From Paraburkholderia elongata (GTDB taxonomy: Bacteria; Pseudomonadota; Gammaproteobacteria; Burkholderiales; Burkholderiaceae): a stretch of DNA of 64,000 bases. The stretch's first letter is position 1. The number at the start of each line of letters is the position of its first letter. A model generated the notes under the pieces. The model saw only the letters and a program-made list of their open reading frames with translations. It was not told where the DNA came from and did not search any database. The translations under genes and the position numbers were made by a program. Positions 34,636-44,464 of the stretch are shown here, in pieces. The stretch is from NCBI RefSeq assembly GCF_013177735.1, contig NZ_WOEZ01000185.1, positions 62,001 to 126,000 on the forward strand, written 5' to 3'.

Positions 34636-35370
34636 ATGTTGACACTTCAATCAGATCTGCACGGCAACCATTTGCTTGGCGCATTGCCGTCCCACGAATG
34701 GCAAGCACTTGCCCCGCATCTCGAACTGGTCCATCTGCGCACCGAACAACTGCTGTGCGATTCGGGTCAACGCATCCATCACGTCTACTTCCCGACCACG
34801 GCGATCATCTCGATGCTCTCGACCATGGAAGACGGCAGTTCGGTCGAAATCGCCGCGGTCGGCCGTGAAGGCATGACCGGCGTGCCGGTGCTCACGGGCG
34901 GCGAAACCATGCCGAACCGCGTGCAGGTGCAATGCGCCGGCTTCGCCTACCGAATGAGCGCACAGGCGCTCAAGCAGCAATTCGCACGCTCCGACTTCCT
35001 GCGCCGCCTCATGCTGCTGTACATGCACGCCCTCCTCACGCAAGTCGCGCAAACCGCGGCCTGCAATCGCCACCACGCGTTGAACAAGCAACTGTGCCGC
35101 TGGCTGCTGATCGAGGTGGACCGCGTGGCATCGAACGATCTGACGGTCACCCAGCAACTGATCGCCGACATGCTGGGCGTGCGCCGCGAAGGCATTACCG
35201 AAGCGGCCGGCAAGTTGCATGACGAAGGCCTGATTCATCACAGCCGCGGCCATATCAAGGTACTCGATCGCAAGGGTCTCGAAGCGCGCGCCTGCGAATG
35301 TTACGGCCTCGTGAAACGCGAATTCGACCGTCTGCTGCCGCGCCTGCACCAGGCTGAAACCGTCGAGTAA
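34636..35370 (+). CDS. Crp/Fnr-family transcriptional regulator
   Basis: A 244-residue regulator. Residues 15-135 are a cyclic-nucleotide-binding-type barrel; residues 150-225 are a winged helix whose recognition helix lies in LTVTQQLIADMLGVRREGIT. Ligand residues of true CRP are not obvious, so the effector is open. It lies 45 bases before the exopolysaccharide sugar-transferase gene and may control it. Confidence 0.88.
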   Translation: MLTLQSDLHGNHLLGALPSHEWQALAPHLELVHLRTEQLLCDSGQRIHHVYFPTTAIISMLSTMEDGSSVEIAAVGREGMTGVPVLTGGETMPNRVQVQCAGFAYRMSAQALKQQFARSDFLRRLMLLYMHALLTQVAQTAACNRHHALNKQLCRWLLIEVDRVASNDLTVTQQLIADMLGVRREGITEAAGKLHDEGLIHHSRGHIKVLDRKGLEARACECYGLVKREFDRLLPRLHQAETVE

Positions 35371-35415
35371 GCAGCCATCCGAAGGCTGCATCGTGCGACT
35401 AGAAGGTAGATCGTC

Positions 35416-36810
35416 ATGTTCGGGAATACTGCGCGATGTCTCGACGCACTCTTCGTGATTGCGGGCGGGCTGCTCGCTCACTGGATGCGTTTTTCGACGC
35501 CGATTGCGTTGTCGGACACCGAGCGCCTCCTGATCGCCTTTAACTGCGTGCTCGTGTTGCTGCTGTTTCCCGGCTTCGGCGTCTATGAAACGTGGCGCGG
35601 CAAGGCGCTGCCTTCCATGCTGTTAAGAGTTGCCGCAGCGTGGCTGATTGTCGTCGCCACCGCTCTTGTGCTGGCGTTCACCTTGCACCGCATGGATGCG
35701 GTTTCGCGGCTGTGGTTCGGTTACTCGACGCTGATCTCCGGCGCGCTGATCATCGTCACCAAGTGCCTCGTGCATGTGGCCTTGCGCAGCGTGCGCCGGC
35801 GCGGCATGAATTTCCGCACGGTCGCGATCGTCGGTGCGCCCGGCTTCTCGCGTACGTTGCTCGCGCATCTCGACCATGCGCCGCAAGCCGGCTTCAAGCC
35901 GGTCTGCGTTTTCGACACCGGCGACACCGGCATCGAAGCAGCCGGCGCGTACGGCGCGCGTCTGAATCGCCTGCCGGTGCTGACCGACCTGAACGCGTTC
36001 GCCGCCAAGGTGCGCGAAGAGCATGTGAACGAAGTGTGGCTCGCTTTACCGCTTTCCGAAGAACATACGATCTATCGCTTCACGCGCATTTTCAGGCATG
36101 ACTTTGTGAATCTGCGCTTCATTCCCGATGTACGCAGCCTCTCGCTTTTCAACCACGCGCTGGTCGATGTCGTCGGTTTACCCACGCTCAATCTGAGCGC
36201 GACACCCGTCTCGTCGCCGCAGATGTGGCTCAAGCTGATCTTCGACCGCCTGTTCGCGGCGGCCGCCCTGCTGGCGCTCGCGCCCCTGTTCATCGTGCTC
36301 GCGATCGGCATCAAGCTGGGCTCGCCGGGGCCGGTGTTCTTCCGCCAGACCCGCAAGGGCGTGGACGGCCAGCCATTCGCGATCTACAAGTTCCGTTCGA
36401 TGACCGTGCACCACGAAGCCCGCGGCCAGGTCACGCAGGCTGCACGCAACGACGCGCGCATCACGAAGCTCGGCGGCTTCATGCGCCGCACCAGTCTCGA
36501 CGAACTGCCGCAATTTCTGAACGTGCTGCTCGGGCAGATGTCGGTGGTTGGTCCGCGGCCCCATGCGGTCGAGCACGACGATCTCTACAAGGATCAGGTG
36601 TACGGCTATATGAACCGCTACCGGATCAAGCCGGGCATCACCGGCTGGGCGCAGGTAAACGGTTATCGCGGCGCCACCACCAAGGTCGAAAAGATGGAGA
36701 CGCGCGTCAAGTTCGACCTCTTCTACATCCATAACTGGTCGTTCTGGTTCGACATGAAGATCGTGTTCATCACGATTTTCAGAGGTTTCGTCGGCCGCAA
36801 CGCCTTCTGA
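35416..36810 (+). CDS. Undecaprenyl-phosphate sugar phosphotransferase (WcaJ/WbaP-like)
   Basis: A 464-residue membrane enzyme that starts a polysaccharide repeat unit by moving a hexose-1-phosphate to undecaprenyl phosphate. Four N-terminal helices (residues 5-120), a CoA-binding-like middle domain, then the catalytic domain: LIFDRLFAAAALLALAPLF, FYKFRSM-type IYKFRSMTVHH, RRTSLDELPQFLNVLLG and MSVVGPRPHAVEHDDLY, and GITGWAQVNGYRG. The glycosyltransferase gene starts 3 bases after its stop. Confidence 0.92.
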   Translation: MFGNTARCLDALFVIAGGLLAHWMRFSTPIALSDTERLLIAFNCVLVLLLFPGFGVYETWRGKALPSMLLRVAAAWLIVVATALVLAFTLHRMDAVSRLWFGYSTLISGALIIVTKCLVHVALRSVRRRGMNFRTVAIVGAPGFSRTLLAHLDHAPQAGFKPVCVFDTGDTGIEAAGAYGARLNRLPVLTDLNAFAAKVREEHVNEVWLALPLSEEHTIYRFTRIFRHDFVNLRFIPDVRSLSLFNHALVDVVGLPTLNLSATPVSSPQMWLKLIFDRLFAAAALLALAPLFIVLAIGIKLGSPGPVFFRQTRKGVDGQPFAIYKFRSMTVHHEARGQVTQAARNDARITKLGGFMRRTSLDELPQFLNVLLGQMSVVGPRPHAVEHDDLYKDQVYGYMNRYRIKPGITGWAQVNGYRGATTKVEKMETRVKFDLFYIHNWSFWFDMKIVFITIFRGFVGRNAF

Positions 36811-36812
36811 CC

Positions 36813-37766
36813 ATGCCTCTGCGGGAACCGTCTGTGAAAGTCTCCGTGATCGTGCCGACGTACCGGCGCACCGCCGATCTCGCACGCTGCCTCGCGGCAC
36901 TCGATGCGCAGGAGCGCCGCGCCGACGAAGTGATCGTGATCGCACGCCACGACGACTACGCGACGCTCGACTGGCTGCGCACACGCGAAGCGAACCGGCC
37001 CGACCCGCGCCGCTGGATCGTGCTGGTGGACAAGCCGGGCGTGGTCGCGGCTTACAACCTCGGCATCGACAGCGCCAGCGGCGGCGTGCTCTGCTTTACC
37101 GACGACGATGCGGCACCGCATTCCGACTGGATCGCGCGGATCGCCCGCGCGTTCGAAAACGATCCGGCACTCGGCGGCCTGGGCGGACGCGACATCGTGC
37201 ATGAACGCAATGGCATTCTGCAGGGGCAGAAGCCGCTGGTGGGCCTCGTGCGCTGGTATGGCCGGATCATCGGCAATCACCATATCGGCCACGGCGCGCC
37301 ACGCGAAGTCCAGGTGCTCAAGGGCGTCAACATGGCGTTTCGCCGCGAGGCGATCGGCACACTGCGCTTTGACGCCCGCTTGCGCGGCACTGGCGCGCAG
37401 GTTCACTGCGAGATGGCCTTCAGTCTGGAGGTGCAAAGGCGCGGCTGGGCCCTGATTTACGACCCGTCGCTGCTGGTGGAGCACTTCCCGGCCCAACGCT
37501 GCGACGAAGACCAGCACTTCACATTTAACGACGCCGCTTTCTATAACGCGTCATTCAATCTCCGACTCATCATGTGCGAATACCTGAGCCCACCCGGCCG
37601 ATGGGCGTTCGTCGTTTACTCGACGCTGATCGGCGATCGTGCGGACCCGGGGTTCCTGCGCGCATTGTCGTTGGCATTCGAGCGCGGCGGCGTGGCACTC
37701 GCGCTTCGTAAATGGCGAGTTGGTTTGCGCGCAATGCGCGGGGCATGGCAGGAGGCGGCGCGCTGA
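36813..37766 (+). CDS. Family 2 glycosyltransferase
   Basis: A 317-residue GT-A-fold transferase. It begins with VKVSVIVPTYRRTADLARCL; the DXD-like metal site is CFTDDDAAPHSDWIARI. The C-terminal 60 residues are basic and amphipathic, possibly membrane-associating. Directly coupled to the sugar-phosphotransferase gene, so it probably adds a sugar to the same lipid-linked precursor. Confidence 0.88.
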   Translation: MPLREPSVKVSVIVPTYRRTADLARCLAALDAQERRADEVIVIARHDDYATLDWLRTREANRPDPRRWIVLVDKPGVVAAYNLGIDSASGGVLCFTDDDAAPHSDWIARIARAFENDPALGGLGGRDIVHERNGILQGQKPLVGLVRWYGRIIGNHHIGHGAPREVQVLKGVNMAFRREAIGTLRFDARLRGTGAQVHCEMAFSLEVQRRGWALIYDPSLLVEHFPAQRCDEDQHFTFNDAAFYNASFNLRLIMCEYLSPPGRWAFVVYSTLIGDRADPGFLRALSLAFERGGVALALRKWRVGLRAMRGAWQEAAR

Positions 37767-37859
37767 CCGATCAGTAGGGGGCTTCACGCGAGGGACCACC
37801 AAAATAACGATCAAAATGGCAGCCGCAGCGTCCAGCACAAGTCTGGCGCCGCGCCGCGC

Positions 37860-38282
37860 TTACAGAAATGCGCTGACGTCGGTATGAAAACGCACGGCCA
37901 GCGCCTTCGCCACCTTTTTGCTGATGGCGCGCCGGCCCGCGAGAATATCGCTCACCACGGTGGGCGATGCGATACCGATCAGATCCTTTTGCTTGAGCCC
38001 GTGCGTCTCCAGCAGATGCCGCAGCACTTCGCGCGGTTCCGCTTTCGGGATCGTCACGTTGCTCGCTTCCCAGCTTTCGATCAGGTCGGTAACAATCGCG
38101 AACAGATCAGCCAGCGGATCCTCCTCGCTACCGTTCAGGTGATCGGCGAGCGCGTTGGCGAGCCGCACCATCTTCTGATAGTCCTGCTCGTTGCGAATGG
38201 GCGTGATCGGCAACTGGGTTTGCAACGCAGCCCAGGTTTGAGCAATGTCGGGAAAGGCTCCCGGAAGGCGATCGGCATTCAT
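37860..38282 (-). CDS. higA: HigA-type antitoxin
   Basis: A 140-residue antitoxin with a C-terminal XRE helix-turn-helix: VLRHLLETHGLKQKDLIGIA then SPTVVSDILAGRRAISKKVA. Its start overlaps the stop of the toxin-like frame upstream by 4 bases, the toxin-first order of higBA. HigA represses its own operon and binds the toxin. Confidence 0.82.
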   Translation of the reverse strand: MNADRLPGAFPDIAQTWAALQTQLPITPIRNEQDYQKMVRLANALADHLNGSEEDPLADLFAIVTDLIESWEASNVTIPKAEPREVLRHLLETHGLKQKDLIGIASPTVVSDILAGRRAISKKVAKALAVRFHTDVSAFL

Positions 38283-38536
38283 GAGTTTAAATTCTTCCTC
38301 GTCCAAAGGTCGTATTGCGCATGCGTCAGTACGTGACGAACGAACAACGACTGCCTGTTGTAGTGAATCGCCGCGATGATCCGGAACCGGTTGCCGCCCA
38401 CGTCGAGGCCGGATCGACACCGATAGTCAGCCGGACGGCATAGACCGAACAGCCAGCTACGGCTTACTGCAGTATGAAAACAGCATTTTATTCGCATATC
38501 GCGAAGTTCTAAATATGCGGATAACGAGATAATCAT
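38279..38536 (-). pseudogene. higB: HigB-type toxin, N-terminus degraded
   Basis: The last 50 residues are clearly HigB (GLDVGGNRFRIIAAIHYNRQ then LFVRHVLTHAQYDLW). The expected 45-50 residue N-terminal half, with its conserved Trp/Lys-rich helices, is missing: the open frame upstream (CFHTAVSRSWLFGLC) does not resemble it. Either a deletion or a frameshift has removed the toxin's front part, leaving the antitoxin alone. Confidence 0.55.
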
Positions 38537-38625
38537 CCCGCTTCACGGCATCGCTTTATCGCCCCGCGTCACGACTCTTTTTCGAACTCACGTCACCCTG
38601 TGCCGCGGCTGTACGCGAGTTCGCC

Positions 38626-39843
38626 TCAGCGCCCCCAACTACTTCCTTGCACACGTTCGCCGGGCCATGCGAGGTCCTCGGCCGCCAGATCGTGTTCGAT
38701 CCGCTCTGCCGCAGCCACCCGCAGCCGCCAGCCTGACGCCGCGATCGTGCGCGTTACTTCGGCCATGAAGGCACGCCGGAAAACCGCCGGCGAAAAACGT
38801 TCGGCATTCGCGCGGCATGCCGCCGCTGTGATCTGTCCACTCTGCCGCTCGAAGCGGTCAATTGCGTCGAGCATCGACACGACCGTTTGGCTTGCGAAAT
38901 ACACACCGGTCGGACGCGCCTCGCCGACCGGCACCACCGTTTCAAGCGCCCCGCCCTTGCCGAATGCGATGACCGGCGTGCCGCATGCCTGCGCTTCGAG
39001 CGCGACGATGCCGAAGTCTTCTTCGGCGGCGAACACGAAGGCGCGCGCGCGTTGCAGATGATCCTTGAGAACCTTGAACGGCTGATCGCCGAGGATCGTC
39101 ACATTCGGACCGGCCTTGGCGCGAATCGCCGCCATCTCTGGCCCGTCGCCGATCACGATCAGCTTGCGGTGCGGCGTCGCCGTGAAGGTTTCGACGATCA
39201 GATCGATTCGCTCGCAAGGCACCATCCGCGAGGCGGTCAGATAGAAGTCTTCCTTGTGTGTGGACAGTTCGAACTGGTGCACGTCGACGGGAGGCGGAAT
39301 CACCGCCGCATCGCGCCGGTAAGTTTTCATCATGCACCGCGCGACGAATTGCGAATTCACGATCAGACCGTCGACGCTGTTCGCCGAATGCGAATCCCAG
39401 CCGCGCAGATAATGAAGTAACGCACGCACGACCCATGACTTCGGCCCGCGCGTCAGATTCGCTTCGCGCAAATACTGGTGCTGCAGATCCCACGCGTAGC
39501 GCATCGGCGCATGCACGTAGCTCACGTGCGTCTGATTGGGGCCGGCCAGTACACCCTTAGCAGCAGCGTAGGAACTCGTGATGATGAGGTCGTAACCTGA
39601 GAGATCGAATTGCCCGATGGCCAGCGGAATCAACGGCAGATACGCGCGATAGTGGCGCCGCGCAAACGGCAGGCTTTGAATGAACGATGTCGTGACGGGT
39701 TTGCCACCCAGCGGCCGGCGGTCTTCGAGGAAATCGCCGAGACTGAAGAGATCGGCATCGGGAAAACACTCGATGATCTGTTCGAGCACTTTCTCGGCGC
39801 AGCCGGGTGCGACGAGCCAGTCGTGCACGATCGCCACGTTCAT
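38626..39843 (-). CDS. Family 4 glycosyltransferase
   Basis: A 405-residue GT-B transferase. N-terminus MNVAIVHDWLVAPGCAEKVL; the donor domain carries KLIVIGDGPEMAAIRAKAGP and the EX7E-type motif EEDFGIVALEAQACGTPVIA followed by FGKGGALETV. Typical of WcaI/RfaG-like mannosyl- or glucosyltransferases. Start 39843 follows GGTGGAGAGATC. Near, but not in one operon with, the other exopolysaccharide genes. Confidence 0.88.
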   Translation of the reverse strand: MNVAIVHDWLVAPGCAEKVLEQIIECFPDADLFSLGDFLEDRRPLGGKPVTTSFIQSLPFARRHYRAYLPLIPLAIGQFDLSGYDLIITSSYAAAKGVLAGPNQTHVSYVHAPMRYAWDLQHQYLREANLTRGPKSWVVRALLHYLRGWDSHSANSVDGLIVNSQFVARCMMKTYRRDAAVIPPPVDVHQFELSTHKEDFYLTASRMVPCERIDLIVETFTATPHRKLIVIGDGPEMAAIRAKAGPNVTILGDQPFKVLKDHLQRARAFVFAAEEDFGIVALEAQACGTPVIAFGKGGALETVVPVGEARPTGVYFASQTVVSMLDAIDRFERQSGQITAAACRANAERFSPAVFRRAFMAEVTRTIAASGWRLRVAAAERIEHDLAAEDLAWPGERVQGSSWGR

Positions 39844-40208
39844 GATCTCTCCACCTGTCGATAAACGCCGCATGGCCATACCAACGAGTGTAAGTGCCGC
39901 ATCATTTACTGTGCGTGCGTATGCGCACATTCGACGCGTGACAGTCCGCGAATAATGAAGACGCGCCATTCGCCTCTTGCAAACGGCGCGGGCAAGCCGC
40001 GCGCTAATGCGGGTTGACGTTGATTAGCGCGGGTCGAGGCTGGTCTCTGTTGGGGCGAGAAACTGGAAACGTAGGTTAGTGCAGGTTGAGGCTGGTTGCT
40101 GCTGGAGCGAGAGACCGCCGACCTAAGTCAGTGCAGGTCGACGTTAGTTCGATGCAGGCGTGCGAGCCGGCTAAAGCAGGCTCGCACCCGGCTGCAAAAG
40201 CGCGGTAA
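39844..40208. repeat. Degenerate 52-bp tandem repeat between two leftward genes
   Basis: No gene is supported. Units start at 40024, 40076 and 40128, each 52 bases apart; the first two share TTAG-GC-GGT-GAGGCTGGT and GCGAGA, the third is partial (CAGTGCAGGTCGACGTTAG), and a diverged half-unit precedes at about 40005. An 8-bp-stem hairpin at 40161-40186 (TGCGAGCC/GGCTCGCA) lies 23 bases after the rpiA stop and may end its transcript. Confidence 0.55.
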
Positions 40209-40904
40209 TCAGCTCTTGCTGTATTCGATCGTCTCGACGCCTGTATCCGTGCCGAGCATGCACAAATTCGCGCCGCGGCCTGCGAACAGGCCCACCGTCA
40301 CCACGCCCGGCCACGCATTGATGTGCGTTTCCATCGTGCGCGGGTCGCTGATGCGCAAACCCTTGACGTCGATGATCTCGTTGCCGTTGTCGGTAATGAA
40401 CGGCACGCCTTCCTTGGTCACGCGCACCACCGGCACGCCGCCGAGCGCCGTCACGCGGCGGCCGATCGCGGTACGCGCCATCGGCACGACTTCGATCGGC
40501 AGCGGGAAGTTGCCGAGCGTGTCGACCAGCTTGCTCGCGTCGGCGATGCAGACGAACACGTCCGACACCGAGGCGACGATCTTCTCGCGCGTCAGCGCGC
40601 CGCCACCGCCCTTGATCATCGCGCCGCTGTGGTCGATTTCATCGGCGCCGTCCACATACACCGGCAGCGAATCGATTTCGTTCAGGTCGAGCACCTTGAA
40701 ACCGTGCGATTGCAGACGCGCGGTGGTGGCGAGCGAGCTCGACACCGCGCCGCGATAGCGGGTCTTGCTGGCGGCCAGCGCGTCGATGAAACAGTTCGCG
40801 GTGGAGCCGGTGCCGACGCCGATCACGGAGCCTTCCGGCACGTTGGCGTTCACATAGTCGGCAGCGGCCTGGCCGACCAGTTGCTTGAGTTCGTCTTGGG
40901 TCAT
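40209..40904 (-). CDS. rpiA: Ribose-5-phosphate isomerase A
   Basis: A 231-residue isomerase of the pentose phosphate pathway. Motifs: GTGSTANCFIDAL (phosphate loop), DGADEIDHSGAMIKGGGGAL with the catalytic acid region, and REKIVASVSDVFVCIADASK. Length and order match E. coli RpiA (219). Single gene. Confidence 0.96.
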   Translation of the reverse strand: MTQDELKQLVGQAAADYVNANVPEGSVIGVGTGSTANCFIDALAASKTRYRGAVSSSLATTARLQSHGFKVLDLNEIDSLPVYVDGADEIDHSGAMIKGGGGALTREKIVASVSDVFVCIADASKLVDTLGNFPLPIEVVPMARTAIGRRVTALGGVPVVRVTKEGVPFITDNGNEIIDVKGLRISDPRTMETHINAWPGVVTVGLFAGRGANLCMLGTDTGVETIEYSKS

Positions 40905-40975
40905 GGGGAATGCAGGCGAGCGTAGAAAACGACAAGTTTACCGGAGTCGCGAGCGCGCTTCGTTTACTTCCTCAT

Positions 40976-41719
40976 TTACTTCTTCACCGAGCGCTGCCGA
41001 ACCGCTTCGAACAGGCACACGCCGCTCGCCACTGAGACGTTCAGGCTTTCGACCGTACCCGCCATCGGAATCTGCATGACGACGTCGCAGGTATCGCGCG
41101 TGAGACGGCGCATGCCCTCGCCTTCGGCGCCCATCACCAGCGCGACCGGACCGTCGAGTTCGGTCTCGTAGAGGCTCTTGGTGGCTTCGCCGGCGGTACC
41201 GACAACCCACACGCCCGCGTCCTTCAACTCACGCAGCGCACGCGCCAGATTCGTGACGGTGATGTACGGCACGGTGTCGGCTGCGCCGCTCGCCACCTTC
41301 GCAGCCGTCGCATTCAACCCCACCGCGCGGTCACGCGGCGCGATCACCGCGTGCGCGCCGGCCGCATCGGCCACGCGCAGGCAGGCGCCGAGATTGTGCG
41401 GATCGGTCACGCCGTCCAGCACCAGAATCAAGGGCGAACCGTTGATGCCGTCGAGCAGTTCGGCAAGATTCTGCGCGAGCGGCATATCGCCCGCACGCGC
41501 CACCACGCCCTGGTGCCGCTCGGTATGCGAGAGACCCCACAGACGCGTTTCGTCGGCGGCGATCAGACGCACGCCGGCTTCTTTCGCCGCATGCAGGAAT
41601 TCGGTCATGCGACGGTCTTTGCGCGTCGCGTCGTAATAAACCTCTTCGACCGTCGACGCATCGTGCCGCATACGCGCGGTCACTGCGTGGAAACCGTATA
41701 GAACCTTGAGACGTGACAT
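40976..41719 (-). CDS. rlmB: 23S rRNA (guanosine-2'-O)-methyltransferase RlmB
   Basis: A 247-residue SPOUT methyltransferase for G2251 of 23S rRNA. Substrate-binding N-domain, then the knot: LILVLDGVTDPHNLGACLRV, ALVMGAEGEGMRRLTRD, and IPMAGTVESLNVSVASGVCL. Start 41719 is the family start; an upstream in-frame extension of 44 residues is rejected. rnr lies upstream on the same strand, the usual rnr-rlmB order. Confidence 0.95.
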   Translation of the reverse strand: MSRLKVLYGFHAVTARMRHDASTVEEVYYDATRKDRRMTEFLHAAKEAGVRLIAADETRLWGLSHTERHQGVVARAGDMPLAQNLAELLDGINGSPLILVLDGVTDPHNLGACLRVADAAGAHAVIAPRDRAVGLNATAAKVASGAADTVPYITVTNLARALRELKDAGVWVVGTAGEATKSLYETELDGPVALVMGAEGEGMRRLTRDTCDVVMQIPMAGTVESLNVSVASGVCLFEAVRQRSVKK

Positions 41720-41902
41720 GACTGAAAAACCTTTGATTGAGCGCGCCTTGAAACGCGCGCTGCTGTGATGAATACGAGCCTGCTTACTGTGTTGCTGGCG
41801 TATCTGCTTCGATACTTGACTTGATTGCGATGAAACGAAGACCGCGCGCAACCGGTACGTCTCAACGTACCCGATGCGCGCGGTTCAAGCCGTCATGCGA
41901 CT

Positions 41903-44440
41903 TCAGCGCTTCTTGCGGGCCTGCGGTTTCGATGCCGGCTTGGCCGCAGCGCCGCCGTGCTTCTTCGCCGCGCCGCGTGCCGCGCGCGCTTCCTTGACGG
42001 CCGCGGTTTGCGCCGGCGCAGCCTTCTTGCGCCGTCCACCCGCGCCTGCCGTCGCGCCGCCTACCCCGCCGTCCATTGGCGGCAACGAACGCACGCGTGC
42101 ACCGCCGCTTTCGCCGGATGCCTTGTCGGCAAGAGCCGGACGACTCGCCGGCGGCTTGATCGGCGTATCGCGCACGAGGCGGAAGTCGATCTTGCGCGCA
42201 TCGAGATCGACGCGGCTCACCTGCACCCGCACGCGATCCGACAGGCGGTAGCGAATGCCGGTGCGCTCGCCGCGCAACTCGTTCTTGATCTCGTCGTACT
42301 GGAAGTAGTCCGAGCCCAGTTCGGTGACATGCACGAGGCCTTCAATAAAGAGCGAGTCGAGCTGCACGAAAATGCCGAACGACGTCACGCCGTTCACCAT
42401 GCCGCCGTACTCTTCACCCAGCTTGTCGCGCATGAAGTAGCACTTGAGCCAGGCTTCGACGTCGCGCGATGCTTCGTCCGCGCGGCGTTCGTTGGCCGAG
42501 CAATGCAGACCGAGCTCTTCCCAGATCGCCACGTTGTTCCCACGCTGACGGCCACGCTTTTCGTCGTCGGCTTGCTGCATCGCGCGGGCGCGCGGCGACA
42601 GCGCCGTATTCAACTCGACGCCCTGCGGCGGCTCCGGCTGATACTTGCGGCCTTGCAAAACCGCGTAGATCGCGCGGTGCGTGAGCAGGTCGGGATAGCG
42701 GCGAATCGGGCTCGTGAAGTGCGCGTACGCCTCATATGCGAGACCGAAGTGGCCGATGTTGTCCGGACTGTAGACGGCCTGTTGCATTGAGCGCAGCAGC
42801 ATGGTCTGCAACATCTGCGCGTCCGGCCGTTCGCGGATCTGCGCCATCAGCGCGGCGTAATCACTAGCATGCGGCTTGTCGCCGCCGGCGAGCGTGAGGC
42901 CCATGCCGCGCAGGAAGGTGCGCAGATTCTCGAGCTTCTCAGCGGTCGGTCCGGCGTGCACCCGGTACAGACCCGGGTGCTTGTTGCGCTTGAGGAAGTC
43001 AGCCGCGCAGACGTTCGCGGCCAGCATGCATTCCTCGATCAGCTTGTGTGCGTCGTTGCGGGTGCGCGGAATGATCTGCTCGATCTTGCCCTGCGCATTG
43101 CAGACGATGTACGTCTCGGTCGTATCGAAGTCGATCGCGCCGCGCTTCTGGCGCGCGGCGAACAGCGACTTGTAGACGCCATACAGATTCTGCAGTTGCG
43201 GCAGCAAGGCGGCGCGACGCGCGGCCTCCGGGCCCTTGGTGTTCTTGAGGACCGCGGCGACTTCAGTGTAGGTGAGGCGCGCGGCGGAATTGATCACACC
43301 CGGATAGAACTGATATGCCTTCACTTCGCCACGCGCGGTGACGATCATGTCGCACACCAGCACGCAACGGTCGACGTGCGGATTCAGCGAGCACAGTCCG
43401 TTCGAGAGCTTTTCCGGCAGCATTGGAATCACGCGGCGCGGGAAGTACACCGAGGTGCTGCGCTCGAGCGCGTCGGCGTCGAGCGCGCTCTTCGGATGCA
43501 CATAATGCGAGACGTCCGCGATCGCAACGATCAGGCGGAAGCCTTCGCCGCGGCCGACCTGAACCGGTTCGCAATAGACCGCGTCGTCGAAGTCGCGGGC
43601 ATCTTCACCGTCGATCGTGACGAGCGGCACGTCGCGCAGATCGATGCGATGACGCGCGTCGACCGGCCGCACCTCGTCGGGCAGCTTGGCGGCTTCGTCG
43701 AGCGCGGCCAGGCCGAATTCGTGCGGCACGCCGTACTTGCGCACCGCGATTTCGATTTCCATGCCGGGGTCGTCGATATCACCGAGCACTTCCACCACGC
43801 GGCCGAGCGGCTGCGAATGACGGCTCGGGAAATCGGTCAGCTCGACCACCACCACCTGGCCGACCTTGGCCTTCTTGGTGTTCTGCGTGATCAGGATGTC
43901 GTGACCGATGCGCTTGTCTTCAGGCGCGACGATCAGCGCGCCGTTCTCGTTGAGCAGGCGGCCGATCACACGCTTGTTGGCGCGATCCGTGACTTCGACG
44001 ATATGCCCTTCCGGCCTGCCGCGGCGGTCATAGCCGACGATGCGCGCAAGCACGCGATCGTTGTGCATAACCTTCTGCATTTCGCCGGTGGGCAGGAACA
44101 GATCGTCCTGGCCGTCGTCGCGAATGAGAAAGCCGTAGCCGTCGCGATGGCCCTGCACGCGACCCGCGACGAAGTTCGACGGATGGGTCAGCTGATAGAG
44201 ATTGCGCTGATCGAGCCGGATCTGGCCGTCGCGCTCCATGGCACCCAAGCGCTTGAAAAATCCTTCGCGCTCCTGGCGCTTGATCGACAGGGCTTCGGCG
44301 ATGTCGTTCGCGGCAAGCGGCGCTTCACTCGTGCGCAGGACGCCCAGGATTTCTTCGCGGCTTGGGATCGGATACGGGAATTTGCTCAAGGGCTTGTCGA
44401 TGATGGGTTTCTCGGTTCGGGCCAGAAGCCTTGATTTCAT
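41903..44440 (-). CDS. rnr: Ribonuclease R
   Basis: An 845-residue processive 3'-5' exoribonuclease. Order: N-terminal winged helix (about 25-95), two cold-shock domains, RNB catalytic domain (TIDGEDARDFDDAVYCEPVQ with the metal aspartates), S1 domain near residues 650-740, then a long Lys/Ala-rich tail. Degrades structured RNA. A start 24 bases upstream is possible; neither has a strong ribosome site. The prophage begins just upstream of this gene, so its native promoter region may be altered. Confidence 0.95.
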   Translation of the reverse strand: MKSRLLARTEKPIIDKPLSKFPYPIPSREEILGVLRTSEAPLAANDIAEALSIKRQEREGFFKRLGAMERDGQIRLDQRNLYQLTHPSNFVAGRVQGHRDGYGFLIRDDGQDDLFLPTGEMQKVMHNDRVLARIVGYDRRGRPEGHIVEVTDRANKRVIGRLLNENGALIVAPEDKRIGHDILITQNTKKAKVGQVVVVELTDFPSRHSQPLGRVVEVLGDIDDPGMEIEIAVRKYGVPHEFGLAALDEAAKLPDEVRPVDARHRIDLRDVPLVTIDGEDARDFDDAVYCEPVQVGRGEGFRLIVAIADVSHYVHPKSALDADALERSTSVYFPRRVIPMLPEKLSNGLCSLNPHVDRCVLVCDMIVTARGEVKAYQFYPGVINSAARLTYTEVAAVLKNTKGPEAARRAALLPQLQNLYGVYKSLFAARQKRGAIDFDTTETYIVCNAQGKIEQIIPRTRNDAHKLIEECMLAANVCAADFLKRNKHPGLYRVHAGPTAEKLENLRTFLRGMGLTLAGGDKPHASDYAALMAQIRERPDAQMLQTMLLRSMQQAVYSPDNIGHFGLAYEAYAHFTSPIRRYPDLLTHRAIYAVLQGRKYQPEPPQGVELNTALSPRARAMQQADDEKRGRQRGNNVAIWEELGLHCSANERRADEASRDVEAWLKCYFMRDKLGEEYGGMVNGVTSFGIFVQLDSLFIEGLVHVTELGSDYFQYDEIKNELRGERTGIRYRLSDRVRVQVSRVDLDARKIDFRLVRDTPIKPPASRPALADKASGESGGARVRSLPPMDGGVGGATAGAGGRRKKAAPAQTAAVKEARAARGAAKKHGGAAAKPASKPQARKKR

Positions 44441-44464
44441 TGGTTTTCGTTTCTGCTCATGCAT

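Noticed and set aside
42869..44434. 521-codon rightward open frame
   Set aside because: Antisense to rnr; GC-rich host genes often leave the opposite strand open.
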